From NCBI GenBank assembly GCA_013286075.1, contig JABDGJ010000019.1, positions 1-20,875 on the forward strand: 20,875 nt of DNA. The letters are read 5' to 3'. This DNA is from Chlamydiota bacterium. GTDB taxonomy: Bacteria > Chlamydiota > Chlamydiia > Chlamydiales > Parachlamydiaceae. Below the pieces are notes generated by a model that worked only from the letters and a program-made list of their open reading frames with translations, searched no databases and had not been told where the DNA came from. Of this stretch, positions 1-7,072 are shown one piece after another (position 1 is the first letter of the stretch; every line of letters starts with the position of its first letter). Both the position numbers and the translations under genes were made by a program.

Positions 1-2
1 AA

Positions 3-848
3 ATTTATGAAAATGTGAAAAAATCTGTTCAAGAATTGGAAAACCTAACAGAAACAATTAAGGGAAGAAAGGACGAATTAGCAGAACAAACCTCATGCCA
101 TCGCAGCAGACGGGTTCACACTGGCATTACACTCTGCTCTGGACTGACAAAAATATTTGGAGCTCTTGGAGCCATTGCGGCAATGTATGAAAATGAAAGT
201 ATCCCCCTCCGAATTACTGCTACAACTTTGCTTGCTTTGGCTGGTGGGTGTGAAGCATCTCTCTATTTTAGAAAAAGACAACACGACTTCGAAGCAGAAG
301 AGCTAAGACGCCTAAATGAAAGAAGTGGGGAAAAGCTGCATCAAGCACAGCAATTTGCAAGTTTTCTCGAGCAACTAAAAATACTACAAACCATTGGCAT
401 ACAAAATCTAACCAATAAAACAATTTCCTCCTCTTTTGTTTCACAACCTATTTCTCCTCCGACCCCACCACAATTCATCAAAGAACGGGTTACAAAGTGC
501 CTAAAAGAGTATGACCAAATGCAGCAGGCCTATCGAACAGATGAGGCGTATTGCGCAATTGTAGGAGCTGTTATCAAATCTCTACCAGAACTCGATCCTT
601 TGCGAAAGGAATTGGAAGGAGCTGGAGCAGGACAAGAGAAACTACCGGAACCCCTTAATTCAAATGATTTTCTTTCTCAAGATAATACTCGAGATCATAA
701 AAATAATTCACAGGATGAATGGGAACCGACGGAAGGGGCAGGTTTTGGGACACCATTACTCTCTCCTCGCACAATGAATCATTCAGATCTGTGTAGGGCA
801 GACCTCTATCGTTTGATTATTAAACAAGAATCATTGAAAGGAAAATAG
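3..848 (+). CDS. Coiled-coil, two-TM hairpin protein (candidate Inc-like), 5' partial
   Basis: I do not recognise a named family. The frame is open from the window edge. The first usable start is a GTG at 15 without a visible Shine-Dalgarno, and the codons before it (IYEN) continue the same charged helix, so the gene probably starts upstream. Visible order, counted from that GTG: a charged helical N-terminus (residues 1-30), two hydrophobic segments (about 37-58 and 67-85) split by a short polar turn, a second charged helix (about 90-125), then a low-complexity Ser/Pro and acidic C-terminus. Two closely spaced membrane helices flanked by coiled coil are the layout of the bilobed hydrophobic domain of chlamydial inclusion-membrane (Inc) proteins and of some other secreted effectors. 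That reading is inference from topology only. A long palindrome follows the stop by about 57 nt. Confidence 0.65.
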   Translation: MYENVKKSVQELENLTETIKGRKDELAEQTSCHRSRRVHTGITLCSGLTKIFGALGAIAAMYENESIPLRITATTLLALAGGCEASLYFRKRQHDFEAEELRRLNERSGEKLHQAQQFASFLEQLKILQTIGIQNLTNKTISSSFVSQPISPPTPPQFIKERVTKCLKEYDQMQQAYRTDEAYCAIVGAVIKSLPELDPLRKELEGAGAGQEKLPEPLNSNDFLSQDNTRDHKNNSQDEWEPTEGAGFGTPLLSPRTMNHSDLCRADLYRLIIKQESLKGK

Positions 849-904
849 ACTTAAGATGAGCCCATAAGTGAAAAAATATCTGGAAACTAGTATGATCGTA
901 ATTA

Positions 905-962
905 TATACCCAAGTGGTCTCAAAATTTGGTTTGTGGCAAATTTTGAGACCACTTGGGTATA
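905..962. repeat. Perfect 24-bp palindrome (hairpin)
   Basis: Left arm 905-928 and right arm 939-962 are exact reverse complements, separated by a 10-nt loop (929-938). The stem core is ACCCAAGTGGTCTC. It lies between two plus-strand genes. No T-tract follows on either side, so it is not a canonical intrinsic terminator, although such a stem could still stop or stabilise transcripts. It differs in sequence from the palindromic family at 4735, 17222 and 19010. Confidence 0.85.
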
Positions 963-986
963 CCGAGGCAAAGATAGATAGTCCTG

Positions 987-1027
987 CCTGTGCCTGAAAT
1001 TTGACTCCTGTGCCTTGAAATTTGACT
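987..1027 (+). repeat. Tandem 20/21-nt direct repeat upstream of the CNNM gene
   Basis: Two adjacent units, 987-1006 and 1007-1027, differ only by one inserted T: CCTGTGCC(T)TGAAATTTGACT. The second unit ends 13 nt before the start codon at 1041. It could be a replication-slippage duplication or a paired operator. The sequence alone does not say which. Confidence 0.75.
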
Positions 1028-1040
1028 ACTGATTGGATTT

Positions 1041-2273
1041 ATGGGTGTTTTACTTTTTTATTATCTTGCTTCCCACATTATCTCTTTTGTATGTTCTATT
1101 TTAGAAGCCGTTTTGCTCTGCTGTACTACTGGATATATTGGTCTTTTAAAGAAAAAGAAGCCTGCAGCAGGTCGGATACTCAGCGACATGAAATCTCGGA
1201 TTGATCGTCCTTTGGCTGCTATTTTAACTCTGAATACAGCTGCTCATACTTTTGGAGCGGCCGGAGTTGGAGCAAAGGTAACGGAATTGTATGGCGATCA
1301 GTGGTTAACCTATATTTCTATCCTTCTTACTTTAACAATGCTCTTTCTTACCGAAATGATTCCCAAAACATTGGGAGCCTTACACTGGAAAAAGTTAGCC
1401 CCCTCTACTGCTTATATTGTCAAGTCGATGATCACACTCTTTTTCCCTTTTGTTCTTTCTTTTGAATATCTTGCTCGATTTTTTTCTAAGGAAAAAGGAC
1501 AAGAAAAAATCACGGGGGAAGAAATCAAGCATATCTTGGAAGAAGGAACGGAGGCCGGCGTTATCAAAGAAATTGAACATGATATGGTCGAAAGTATTTT
1601 TCGACTTGGGAGCAGAAGGATAAATATTTTGATGATTCCTCGAATGGATATTGAATGGATTGATATTTCTATTCCTCTCGAGAAATTGCAAAAAAAATTG
1701 GATTCCTCGACTCATACTCGATTTCCAGTATGTAAGGGAGAACTTGATCAAGTAGTGGGATTCATCAATTCTAAAGATATTCTCATGCAACTCTTAACAA
1801 CCCAAAAAGTAAATGTGAAAAATGCCGTTAAACCCCCCATTTTTGTTCCAGAAAATATGCGGGTGGTCCAGTTGTTAGAAATTTTCAAAAAAACACCAGA
1901 TCACATGGCTCTTGTGACAGATGAATACGGTGGAGTCCAAGGATTGATTACCCTACATGATGTATTGGAGTCCATTGTTGGCGATGTCCCTAGTACTTCA
2001 TTGCCCCCAGAAATACAAATTATTCAAAGAAAAGATGGTTCATGGCTTGTAGATGGGATGCTTCCAGTCGATGAACTGAAAGATCAATTCGATTTTGATT
2101 CATTGCCCAATGAAGAGAAAGAAATATATCGGACCCTTGGTGGATTTTGCATGCAACAAATTGGGAGCATCCCCGTGGTGGGTGATTCTTTTCTCTGGCA
2201 ATCTTTTCGCTTCAAAGTAATCAAAATGGATGGAAGACGGGTAGACAAAGTCCTTATTTACTTTGTTGCTTAG
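1041..2273 (+). CDS. CNNM/CorC-HlyC family membrane protein with paired CBS domains
   Basis: This has the family's domain order at normal length (410 aa). An N-terminal CNNM (DUF21) membrane domain (about 1-150) carries the characteristic TEMIPKTLGALHW stretch at 104-116. Next comes a cytosolic pair of CBS domains (about 195-250 and 262-318, with LVTDEYGGVQGLITLHDVLE ending the second). A CorC_HlyC C-terminal domain (about 330-408) follows. Family members are linked to Mg2+/Co2+ efflux or homeostasis, and the hemolysin name is historical. CBS pairs commonly bind adenine nucleotides; binding here is not shown. The start is the first ATG after an in-frame TGA at 1023. Its ribosome site is weak (GGA at 1035), which leaves a CTG/ATT start a few codons upstream conceivable. 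The N-terminal helix begins almost immediately. The next gene starts 59 nt downstream on the same strand. Confidence 0.9.
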   Translation: MGVLLFYYLASHIISFVCSILEAVLLCCTTGYIGLLKKKKPAAGRILSDMKSRIDRPLAAILTLNTAAHTFGAAGVGAKVTELYGDQWLTYISILLTLTMLFLTEMIPKTLGALHWKKLAPSTAYIVKSMITLFFPFVLSFEYLARFFSKEKGQEKITGEEIKHILEEGTEAGVIKEIEHDMVESIFRLGSRRINILMIPRMDIEWIDISIPLEKLQKKLDSSTHTRFPVCKGELDQVVGFINSKDILMQLLTTQKVNVKNAVKPPIFVPENMRVVQLLEIFKKTPDHMALVTDEYGGVQGLITLHDVLESIVGDVPSTSLPPEIQIIQRKDGSWLVDGMLPVDELKDQFDFDSLPNEEKEIYRTLGGFCMQQIGSIPVVGDSFLWQSFRFKVIKMDGRRVDKVLIYFVA

Positions 2274-2332
2274 AGGTATCTGTAAACTCTTACCTCTTGT
2301 TGTTTATTAAGAGATGCGATAGTTTTTCACAT

Positions 2333-2965
2333 ATGTGCTTTTCCGCCGAAGCAAGCTTTATTGCATCAGCCGTTTTATCGATCATCGGGGTAGCTACTCT
2401 CAGAAAAGTTCGCTCTTTCCCCCAATTTTTTCTAGCAGCCATTCCCTCCCTTTTTGCTCTTCAGCAATCAGCTGAAGGATTTATATGGTTGTATTTAAAA
2501 GGCCAGATTGACTCAAATTCGGTTTTTCTTGTAGGCAAATACACCTTTCTTTTTTTTGCTTTTTTGGTTTGGCCTATTTGGATTCCGCACGCTATCCTCC
2601 AACTAGAGACGGTACAATGGCGCCGTTTTCTTCTGGCTATTACATTACTCGCCGGAATTACCCTTTCTATTTCAAATTTTTTGTATGCACTAACAACCTT
2701 TCCTCATGTTGAAATTGTAAAAAATAGTTTACATTATATAGGAAGAGCGTCGGATCAGACCTATCTTTATCCAATGATTGTCTTACTCCCTTGTTTTATC
2801 TCTAGCCTCAAAAAAGCGTGGCTCTTCGGGATCCTTACATTGATTGCTTATTTGCTCGCTGATTATTTTTATACCCAAGCCTTTATTTCTGTCTGGTGCT
2901 TTTTTGCGGCTGTAATTAGCCTTCTTATTTATATAATCACCCCATTTCCCCCTCGTAGAGCCTAA
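2333..2965 (+). CDS. MCFSA-type multispanning membrane protein (DUF6629-like)
   Basis: A 210-aa very hydrophobic protein with about six to seven predicted membrane helices. I chose the ATG at 2333 because it gives the N-terminus MCFSAEASF. An initial Met-Cys-Phe-Ser-x-x-Ala motif is the hallmark of a widespread uncharacterised bacterial membrane family, remembered as DUF6629. A TTG at 2297 would add twelve residues with no such match. Another recognisable patch is FALQQSAEGFIW (about 42-53), in the second helix region. Function is unknown. It follows the CNNM gene on the same strand and may share its transcript, since only a weak 7-bp stem (2272-2278 with 2291-2297) lies between them. Confidence is high that it is a gene, moderate for the family. 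Confidence 0.75.
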   Translation: MCFSAEASFIASAVLSIIGVATLRKVRSFPQFFLAAIPSLFALQQSAEGFIWLYLKGQIDSNSVFLVGKYTFLFFAFLVWPIWIPHAILQLETVQWRRFLLAITLLAGITLSISNFLYALTTFPHVEIVKNSLHYIGRASDQTYLYPMIVLLPCFISSLKKAWLFGILTLIAYLLADYFYTQAFISVWCFFAAVISLLIYIITPFPPRRA

Positions 2966-2991
2966 TTTTAGTTAAAAATTAGTTAAAAAAC

Positions 2992-3021
2992 TTGTGATTT
3001 AATTATTAAATACTATATAAT
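2992..3021 (+). promoter_or_regulatory. Candidate sigma-70-type promoter for the 3074 gene
   Basis: TTGTGA at 2992-2997 and TATAAT at 3016-3021 are separated by 18 nt in a strongly AT-rich stretch just upstream of the orphan gene at 3074. The implied start point near 3028 leaves a leader of about 45 nt. Confidence 0.5.
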
Positions 3022-3073
3022 AGTAGTATAAAAATAGATAATTTTAATAAAAATAACATACAGGTTTTATTTT

Positions 3074-3466
3074 ATGCCAATAACAAATTCATTAAAAACA
3101 CACTCTTTAGCCATCCTAGATTGGGGTTGTCAAATCCCGGGCAGGTTATCTACATGGATGCAAAAACCAGGATATTGTGCAAAATTACAAAAAGTAGCCT
3201 CTGATTGTTTTGCTAGTCTCAGAACACGGTTTTCCAAGGAAGAGCCTACCTATACAGACATAGGTAGTGATGATTGGGATAAGGGGTTTGAGAAGTGGGA
3301 AAAGAGTCGGAACGTAGCAAAAACAACAAACAGGTTCACACAAATATGGGATGAAAAGAAGGGCTCTATCTCTAGAATTTTCACATCTTTTTTTAAAAAA
3401 GAACCCTCTGTTCCGGTATTTGGTCCTCTCTTATATTCGGATCAAGATACAGAGTCTAATGACTAA
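3074..3466 (+). CDS. Hypothetical 130-aa soluble protein
   Basis: Not recognised. The protein is mixed in charge and has no signal peptide or membrane segment. Features visible: a Cys-containing N-terminal half (about 1-53), an acidic patch around EEPTYTDIGSDDWDKGF (56-72), a basic/aromatic segment, and an acidic C-terminal tail ending DQDTESND. The ATG follows CAGG (3061-3064) at 9-nt spacing and a good promoter-like sequence. Its stop overlaps the stop of the convergent minus-strand gene by 3-4 nt. Small soluble orphans of this kind in Chlamydiota are sometimes secreted effectors, but nothing in the sequence proves that. Confidence 0.6.
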   Translation: MPITNSLKTHSLAILDWGCQIPGRLSTWMQKPGYCAKLQKVASDCFASLRTRFSKEEPTYTDIGSDDWDKGFEKWEKSRNVAKTTNRFTQIWDEKKGSISRIFTSFFKKEPSVPVFGPLLYSDQDTESND

Positions 3467-3672
3467 GATTGTAATAGCCGAAACAATGCTTTAGGAGCAG
3501 AAGGTTTTTGCATCCATTCTTGGAATTTGTCGACTAATTGAAAATAGAGTTCTTTGATAAGTCCTGTCAACTTGTCTACCCAAGAGACTAGTGTGTAAAA
3601 AGTCTCTGGGAAGGCCAAGTAAATCAAATAAAATAGAATTCCAAAGAGTATGAAATTGAATATAAAGCGCAT
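3463..3672 (-). CDS. Small single-pass membrane protein, 69 aa
   Basis: Not recognised. The N-terminal hydrophobic stretch (FIFNFILFGILFYLIYLAF, residues 3-21) is a membrane anchor. It is followed by an amphipathic helical part (about 25-55) and a basic C-terminus (KPSAPKALFRLLQS). The ATG at 3672 is preceded by GGGAGA at a spacing of about 7-9 nt, a strong ribosome site that selects this frame over the overlapping alternative. It lies 66 nt downstream of the secreted-protein gene on the same strand and is probably co-transcribed with it. Its 3' end meets the 3074 gene tail to tail. Confidence 0.6.
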   Translation of the reverse strand: MRFIFNFILFGILFYLIYLAFPETFYTLVSWVDKLTGLIKELYFQLVDKFQEWMQKPSAPKALFRLLQS

Positions 3673-3716
3673 TCTTTTCTCCCATTAAGATTTCGGCCGA
3701 TTTCTAGTTGAGTTGG

Positions 3717-3745
3717 TCTGTTTTTAGTTGCTCTGTTTTTAGTTG
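3717..3745 (-). repeat. Two 14-nt direct repeats at a 15-nt period across a stop codon
   Basis: TCTGTTTTTAGTTG occurs at 3717-3730 and 3732-3745. On the minus strand each reads CAACTAAAAACAGA, and the second plus-strand copy contains the TAA stop of the secreted-protein gene. The 15-nt period keeps the reading frame, so the tail of the gene looks like a recently duplicated segment. Confidence 0.6.
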
Positions 3746-4047
3746 GGATATTGGTTCCCTGTTCTTCGATTTTGTTGGTATTGATTTGGATAGTAGTCTT
3801 CATCTGCATCGCGATACTGATTTCCTCGAAGATAAGCTTCTCGATTTTCTGGATTTTTAAACCATCTGGTATTGTTGCTAGGAGGACTTGTGATCAAAGC
3901 CAGGTTTTCCTCTTTTTTTTCAGTAGGCTGCGTGGGCTGCACATACTCTCTTTCCTGTACATACGCTCTTTCTTGGTAGTAATTTGCATAGGAAGATGCT
4001 GTACATATGAGACCTATGAAAACGAACGAAATAAGCTGTTTTTTCAT
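3739..4047 (-). CDS. Exported Tyr/Gln/Asn-rich small protein
   Basis: A 102-aa protein with an evident Sec signal peptide: basic MKKQ, hydrophobic core LISFVFIGLICTA, and probable cleavage after the SYA at 19-21. The mature part is polar and rich in Tyr, Gln, Asn and Arg. It has a short repeat (AYVQEREYVQ, 29-38) and a C-terminal run of N-Q-Y units (GNQYRDADEDYYPNQY and GNQYPN). The ATG at 4047 is preceded by AGGAGAT at good spacing. There is no recognised domain, lipobox or cysteine in the mature part. It is probably periplasmic or surface-exposed. Transcription is divergent from the cyclophilin gene across 114 nt and would continue into the 69-aa membrane protein gene. Confidence 0.65.
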   Translation of the reverse strand: MKKQLISFVFIGLICTASSYANYYQERAYVQEREYVQPTQPTEKKEENLALITSPPSNNTRWFKNPENREAYLRGNQYRDADEDYYPNQYQQNRRTGNQYPN

Positions 4048-4161
4048 GCTGTATCTCCTCTCATCGGTGTTGATCTCTTTTTCATCATCCTATCAGATTC
4101 CTTTTTTTTCTACTGGCTTTTTTCTCTTTTTGTTATGATTTTTTTTCACAAGGAGAAAACA

Positions 4162-4728
4162 ATGAAAAATATCTTTTCCAGACTATTCACTTTAACGATT
4201 TCTTTAGCCCCTTTTTTGATCCCCATCCAAGCAACGGAGAATGTCATGCAAGCAAAACCAATTGTCGCAATCGAAACAAACCAAGGAACATTTGAAGTCA
4301 CCTTATGGCCAGATATTGCCCCTAAAGCGACGGAGAATTTCTTACAACACGCAGAATCAGGCTACTACAATGGAGTTATTTTCCATCGAATCATTAAGAA
4401 CTTTATGATTCAGGGGGGAGATCCCACTGGAACTGGACGAGGAGGGCAATCTATTTGGAAAGCTCCTTTTGAAGATGAATTTTCCAATGAAGCTCGATTT
4501 GACCGAAAAGGACTGCTCGCCATGGCGAATTCTGGCCCCAAGACCAATGGAAGCCAATTTTTTATTACCACAGCCAATACTCCATGGTTAAATAATAAGC
4601 ACACGATCTTTGGCGAGGTCACAAAAGGATATGACATTATTCAAAAAATAGAAAATACAAAGACAGGTCCAGGAGATCGACCGATAGAAGATGTCAAAAT
4701 TGTAAAAGTCACGATCATTAAAAAATAA
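4162..4728 (+). CDS. Exported cyclophilin-type peptidyl-prolyl cis-trans isomerase
   Basis: Catalyses cis-trans isomerisation of Xaa-Pro bonds during folding of exported proteins. The 188-aa protein starts with a Sec signal peptide (MKNIFSRLFTLTISLAPFLI, then PIQA as likely cleavage site). It continues as a complete bacterial-type cyclophilin: FEVTLWPDIAPKATENF, GVIFHRIIKNFMIQGGDPTG (catalytic FHR and the QGGD strand), FEDEF, ANSGPKTNGSQFFI and WLNNKHTIFGEV. The frame stays open upstream, but I chose ATG 4162 because it has AGGAG at 4151-4155 and begins the signal peptide. Upstream codons run through an AT-rich intergenic region and oppose the divergent secreted-protein gene. A composite palindromic repeat begins about 7 nt after the stop. 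Location is inferred to be the periplasm. Confidence 0.93.
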   Translation: MKNIFSRLFTLTISLAPFLIPIQATENVMQAKPIVAIETNQGTFEVTLWPDIAPKATENFLQHAESGYYNGVIFHRIIKNFMIQGGDPTGTGRGGQSIWKAPFEDEFSNEARFDRKGLLAMANSGPKTNGSQFFITTANTPWLNNKHTIFGEVTKGYDIIQKIENTKTGPGDRPIEDVKIVKVTIIKK

Positions 4729-4734
4729 AAAGTT

Positions 4735-4841
4735 CATAAAGCGTGTCATCACCTGCTTGAGAAATAATCTTGAATAAAGGTTTATTATCAATCGATGACA
4801 CGCCCTAAGAGGGTGTTTTGTAATTATAATAGCCTTGCTTC
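4735..4841. repeat. Composite of two palindromic-element ends joined tip to tip
   Basis: The left part (4735-4807, read on the minus strand) matches the left arm of the element at 17222: 24 identical bases pair 4769-4792 with 17238-17261, followed by a similar CAAGC(A/G)GGTGAT core. The right part (4808-4841) is identical over 34 bases to the reverse complement of 19142-19175, the right arm of the element at 19010. The two ends abut at CCCTAAGAGGG, and both parts lack the loop. A 10-bp stem (GCGTGTCATC 4741-4750 with 4794-4803) remains. It lies between convergent genes. Confidence 0.8.
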
Positions 4842-4846
4842 TTTCT

Positions 4847-4882
4847 AAAACTCGCTTTGTATCGAAAAATTGCTAGAGTTTT
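4847..4882. repeat. Minor inverted repeat
   Basis: AAAACTC (4847-4853) pairs with GAGTTTT (4876-4882) across a 22-nt loop, just beyond the composite repeat. The stem is weak and role is unknown. Confidence 0.35.
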
Positions 4883-4895
4883 GCATGACAAGAAC

Positions 4896-4941
4896 AATAT
4901 CTACCACAGAGCCCACAGAGATCACATCTGTGGTAGATATT
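4896..4941 (-). terminator. Hairpin at the 3' end of the REC-HPt gene, probable terminator
   Basis: A 15-bp perfect stem (4896-4910 with 4927-4941, core ATCTACCACAGA) and a 16-nt loop lie 11 nt beyond the stop of the minus-strand gene, in the space between two convergent genes. No long T-run follows on either side, only a moderately T-rich TTGTTCTTG on the minus strand, so efficiency as an intrinsic terminator is uncertain. Confidence 0.5.
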
Positions 4942-4951
4942 TACTAGAATA

Positions 4952-7051
4952 TCAACTTTTCGTGTTGGTATCCTTTGATGAAGTAATAAGGATGACTAAA
5001 CCAAACGGATAATCAAAATACGCAATTCTCTCAAAGATTTCCCATAGAACTTCTTCCCATTTGTCATTATTAAGTGTATAAAACGTCATTCTATGTCGGA
5101 AATGGAAAAAATTTTCGATCAGCCCACTGTCTTTTTCCAAAAAATCTTGGGATAAAATAAGCAACGGGAAGTGTTGTTTCTGAAAAAAAACTTCCTCTTC
5201 TCGTTTATCGAAAAGTGAAAATCCCCGTTCCTTCATTTTTTCTGCAAATTTTTTGATATCTTGATTCTCTGTATCAAAAACGAAGAGTTCTTTTTGAAAG
5301 GGATAAGATGGGTCGAAAATAAAGGATGTATCCGGTTCTTGTATCTGAGATAAGAGTTTTTTTGCTCTATGTAATGAATGTGTCGCTGTTTCGTTAGTGA
5401 CCACCACAACGCTTGTATTAATCACCACTTCAATATTACCAAAAACCTCTGTGATATGTCTTGTTAAGTCCAATACAAAGGAATGCATAAATAGACGAAC
5501 AAACAAAGGATCCAATCCCCTAAATGCAATCGTCCATTCTCCATGTCCAAGATAAGAAATAATTTCTTGTTTTTTTAATAAGTTTTCAAATTCTTCTCGC
5601 ATATAATCCAAAAGCTCATGTCGTCTATTTTTAGGGAGGACATCGAAATTGCCAAACTGCAATAAACAAATGACGATGATTTCTTCTGGTGATGCACGTT
5701 CAATCTGGTATTGGAGTACTTGTGTAAAGATTTCTCTTTTTTCGATAAGGTGATCTTCGCTTTCCTTTACATGTCCCCTTTTTTTCCATTCTTTCATGAG
5801 CACATGACCGATTTTTCTTTTTGGAGAAGGGGAAAGATAAGGAAATGGAATACGGGCTAATAACGAAAAAAATGGGGAGAGAGTAGATGGCAAACTACAA
5901 ATCAGGGAGATTCCCTTTCTAAAAGCTTCTACTTGTTTTTCCTTTTCGGCAGAATCTACAATTATTCCCGCATACGTTGCAAAAGTTTCAGTTTTCCGAT
6001 AAAAGGCTCTAAGCAGATCATATCCTCTAAGAAAAGAAGAAGGGAAATCGGAATTCACTAACAGAATATTCGGAAAAAAATCAGGAGACAGTATTTTTTT
6101 CATTGCTTTGCCAAGATCTGATTCCCATTCGCCAACGACTTGACTTGGAAGAGTGGATAATAGTTTGATATCAACTTGATTTTCTTGGACTATATAAACG
6201 GATACCTCTGGATAAGGCTTATGGAGAGATGGGTCAAAGCCAATAAATGGGAGACCTATTTGAAAGTGGAGTTTGATATTTGTCAAAAAATCTTCTAATG
6301 AAAATAGCCATACAGGATTGAGCTGCCCTTTTTTGGCTAGTTCTATTTGTTGGATGAGCTCATATTGAATTTCTAAACACATCGCACTTACTGCATGATA
6401 CCCATAGGATCCCGCACTTCCCGCCATCTTATGCATTTCGACATACAGGCGATGAAGATGTTCTATGGAAGGATCTCTTTGAATGGCCAATACCATGTGT
6501 TCTATCCTTTCTATTTTCTTCGGAATGGTTTTCTTGTAATCCATTTGCAAACGAGAAAAAACATCGTTGGAAGCAATTGTTTTTTGTCTAGGTGATTCCA
6601 CATTGCAGAGGAGTAAAAGAAGTTGGTGAAGCTCATGGAGCTGAAGCGGTTTCTCCAAAACATAATGCACAGAAAGAACATCTTTCAAAATTCTAAAACT
6701 TGCTGCGTCATGATAAATACGGGAAACAAAAGCAATCGGAGCAGAAATTTTTTTGTTTTCTCTCATCCAGGCAATCAATTCTATTCCTGAACCATCCGGA
6801 AGATAACCATCGACGATAAAGGCATCATAGCTTGGCAATTGTTCTATTTTTTCTTTCGCCTCAAAGTAACTGAAACAGATAGTAACTTGTATATGGAGAG
6901 CGCGCCCTACTTGTTGAACGAAATGACAAAACGAAGGTTCATCATCAATACATAGAATCCGTTTATTAGTTTTTTTGTGAGAGAAGAATTCTTGCATTGA
7001 AAAACTATCTTCAATCCATTCTCTCCATTTCTTTAAAAAAAAAGAAACCAT
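4952..7051 (-). CDS. REC-HPt protein with degenerate C-terminal GGDEF-like domain
   Basis: A 699-aa cytosolic signalling protein. Residues 30-150 form an intact receiver: acidic pair D36-D37 in ILCIDDEPS, phosphoacceptor D81 in FIVDGYLPDGSG, S110, and K134 in LEKP. Residues about 165-265 hold an HPt domain with H207 in MHKMAGSAGSYGYHAV. Residues about 283-400 look like a diverged second receiver without the usual acceptor. Residues about 436-570 follow the GGDEF pattern (ICLLQFGNFDVL, later YLGHGEWTIAF), but LGHGEW at 501-506 replaces GGDEF, so cyclase activity is unlikely. The final part, about 580-699, is unassigned. No DNA-binding output is present. The gene starts 21 nt after the FUSC-type gene, with AGG near the ATG, so the two are probably co-transcribed. 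Domain edges are estimates. Confidence 0.8.
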   Translation of the reverse strand: MVSFFLKKWREWIEDSFSMQEFFSHKKTNKRILCIDDEPSFCHFVQQVGRALHIQVTICFSYFEAKEKIEQLPSYDAFIVDGYLPDGSGIELIAWMRENKKISAPIAFVSRIYHDAASFRILKDVLSVHYVLEKPLQLHELHQLLLLLCNVESPRQKTIASNDVFSRLQMDYKKTIPKKIERIEHMVLAIQRDPSIEHLHRLYVEMHKMAGSAGSYGYHAVSAMCLEIQYELIQQIELAKKGQLNPVWLFSLEDFLTNIKLHFQIGLPFIGFDPSLHKPYPEVSVYIVQENQVDIKLLSTLPSQVVGEWESDLGKAMKKILSPDFFPNILLVNSDFPSSFLRGYDLLRAFYRKTETFATYAGIIVDSAEKEKQVEAFRKGISLICSLPSTLSPFFSLLARIPFPYLSPSPKRKIGHVLMKEWKKRGHVKESEDHLIEKREIFTQVLQYQIERASPEEIIVICLLQFGNFDVLPKNRRHELLDYMREEFENLLKKQEIISYLGHGEWTIAFRGLDPLFVRLFMHSFVLDLTRHITEVFGNIEVVINTSVVVVTNETATHSLHRAKKLLSQIQEPDTSFIFDPSYPFQKELFVFDTENQDIKKFAEKMKERGFSLFDKREEEVFFQKQHFPLLILSQDFLEKDSGLIENFFHFRHRMTFYTLNNDKWEEVLWEIFERIAYFDYPFGLVILITSSKDTNTKS

Positions 7052-7072
7052 AAGACCTATCTTAGAAGAAAA

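Noticed and set aside
905..962. Classical intrinsic terminator
   Set aside because: No poly-T after the stem on either strand, and the stem is AT-flanked and unusually long; listed as a palindrome instead.
1022..1204. Short overlapping plus-strand frame at the start of the CNNM gene
   Set aside because: Different frame from a well-supported conserved protein; the encoded peptide has no family pattern.
3751..4161. Upstream in-frame extension of the cyclophilin gene
   Set aside because: It would place a signal peptide in the middle of the protein and oppose the divergent secreted-protein gene. The AGGAG and ATG at 4162 are better.
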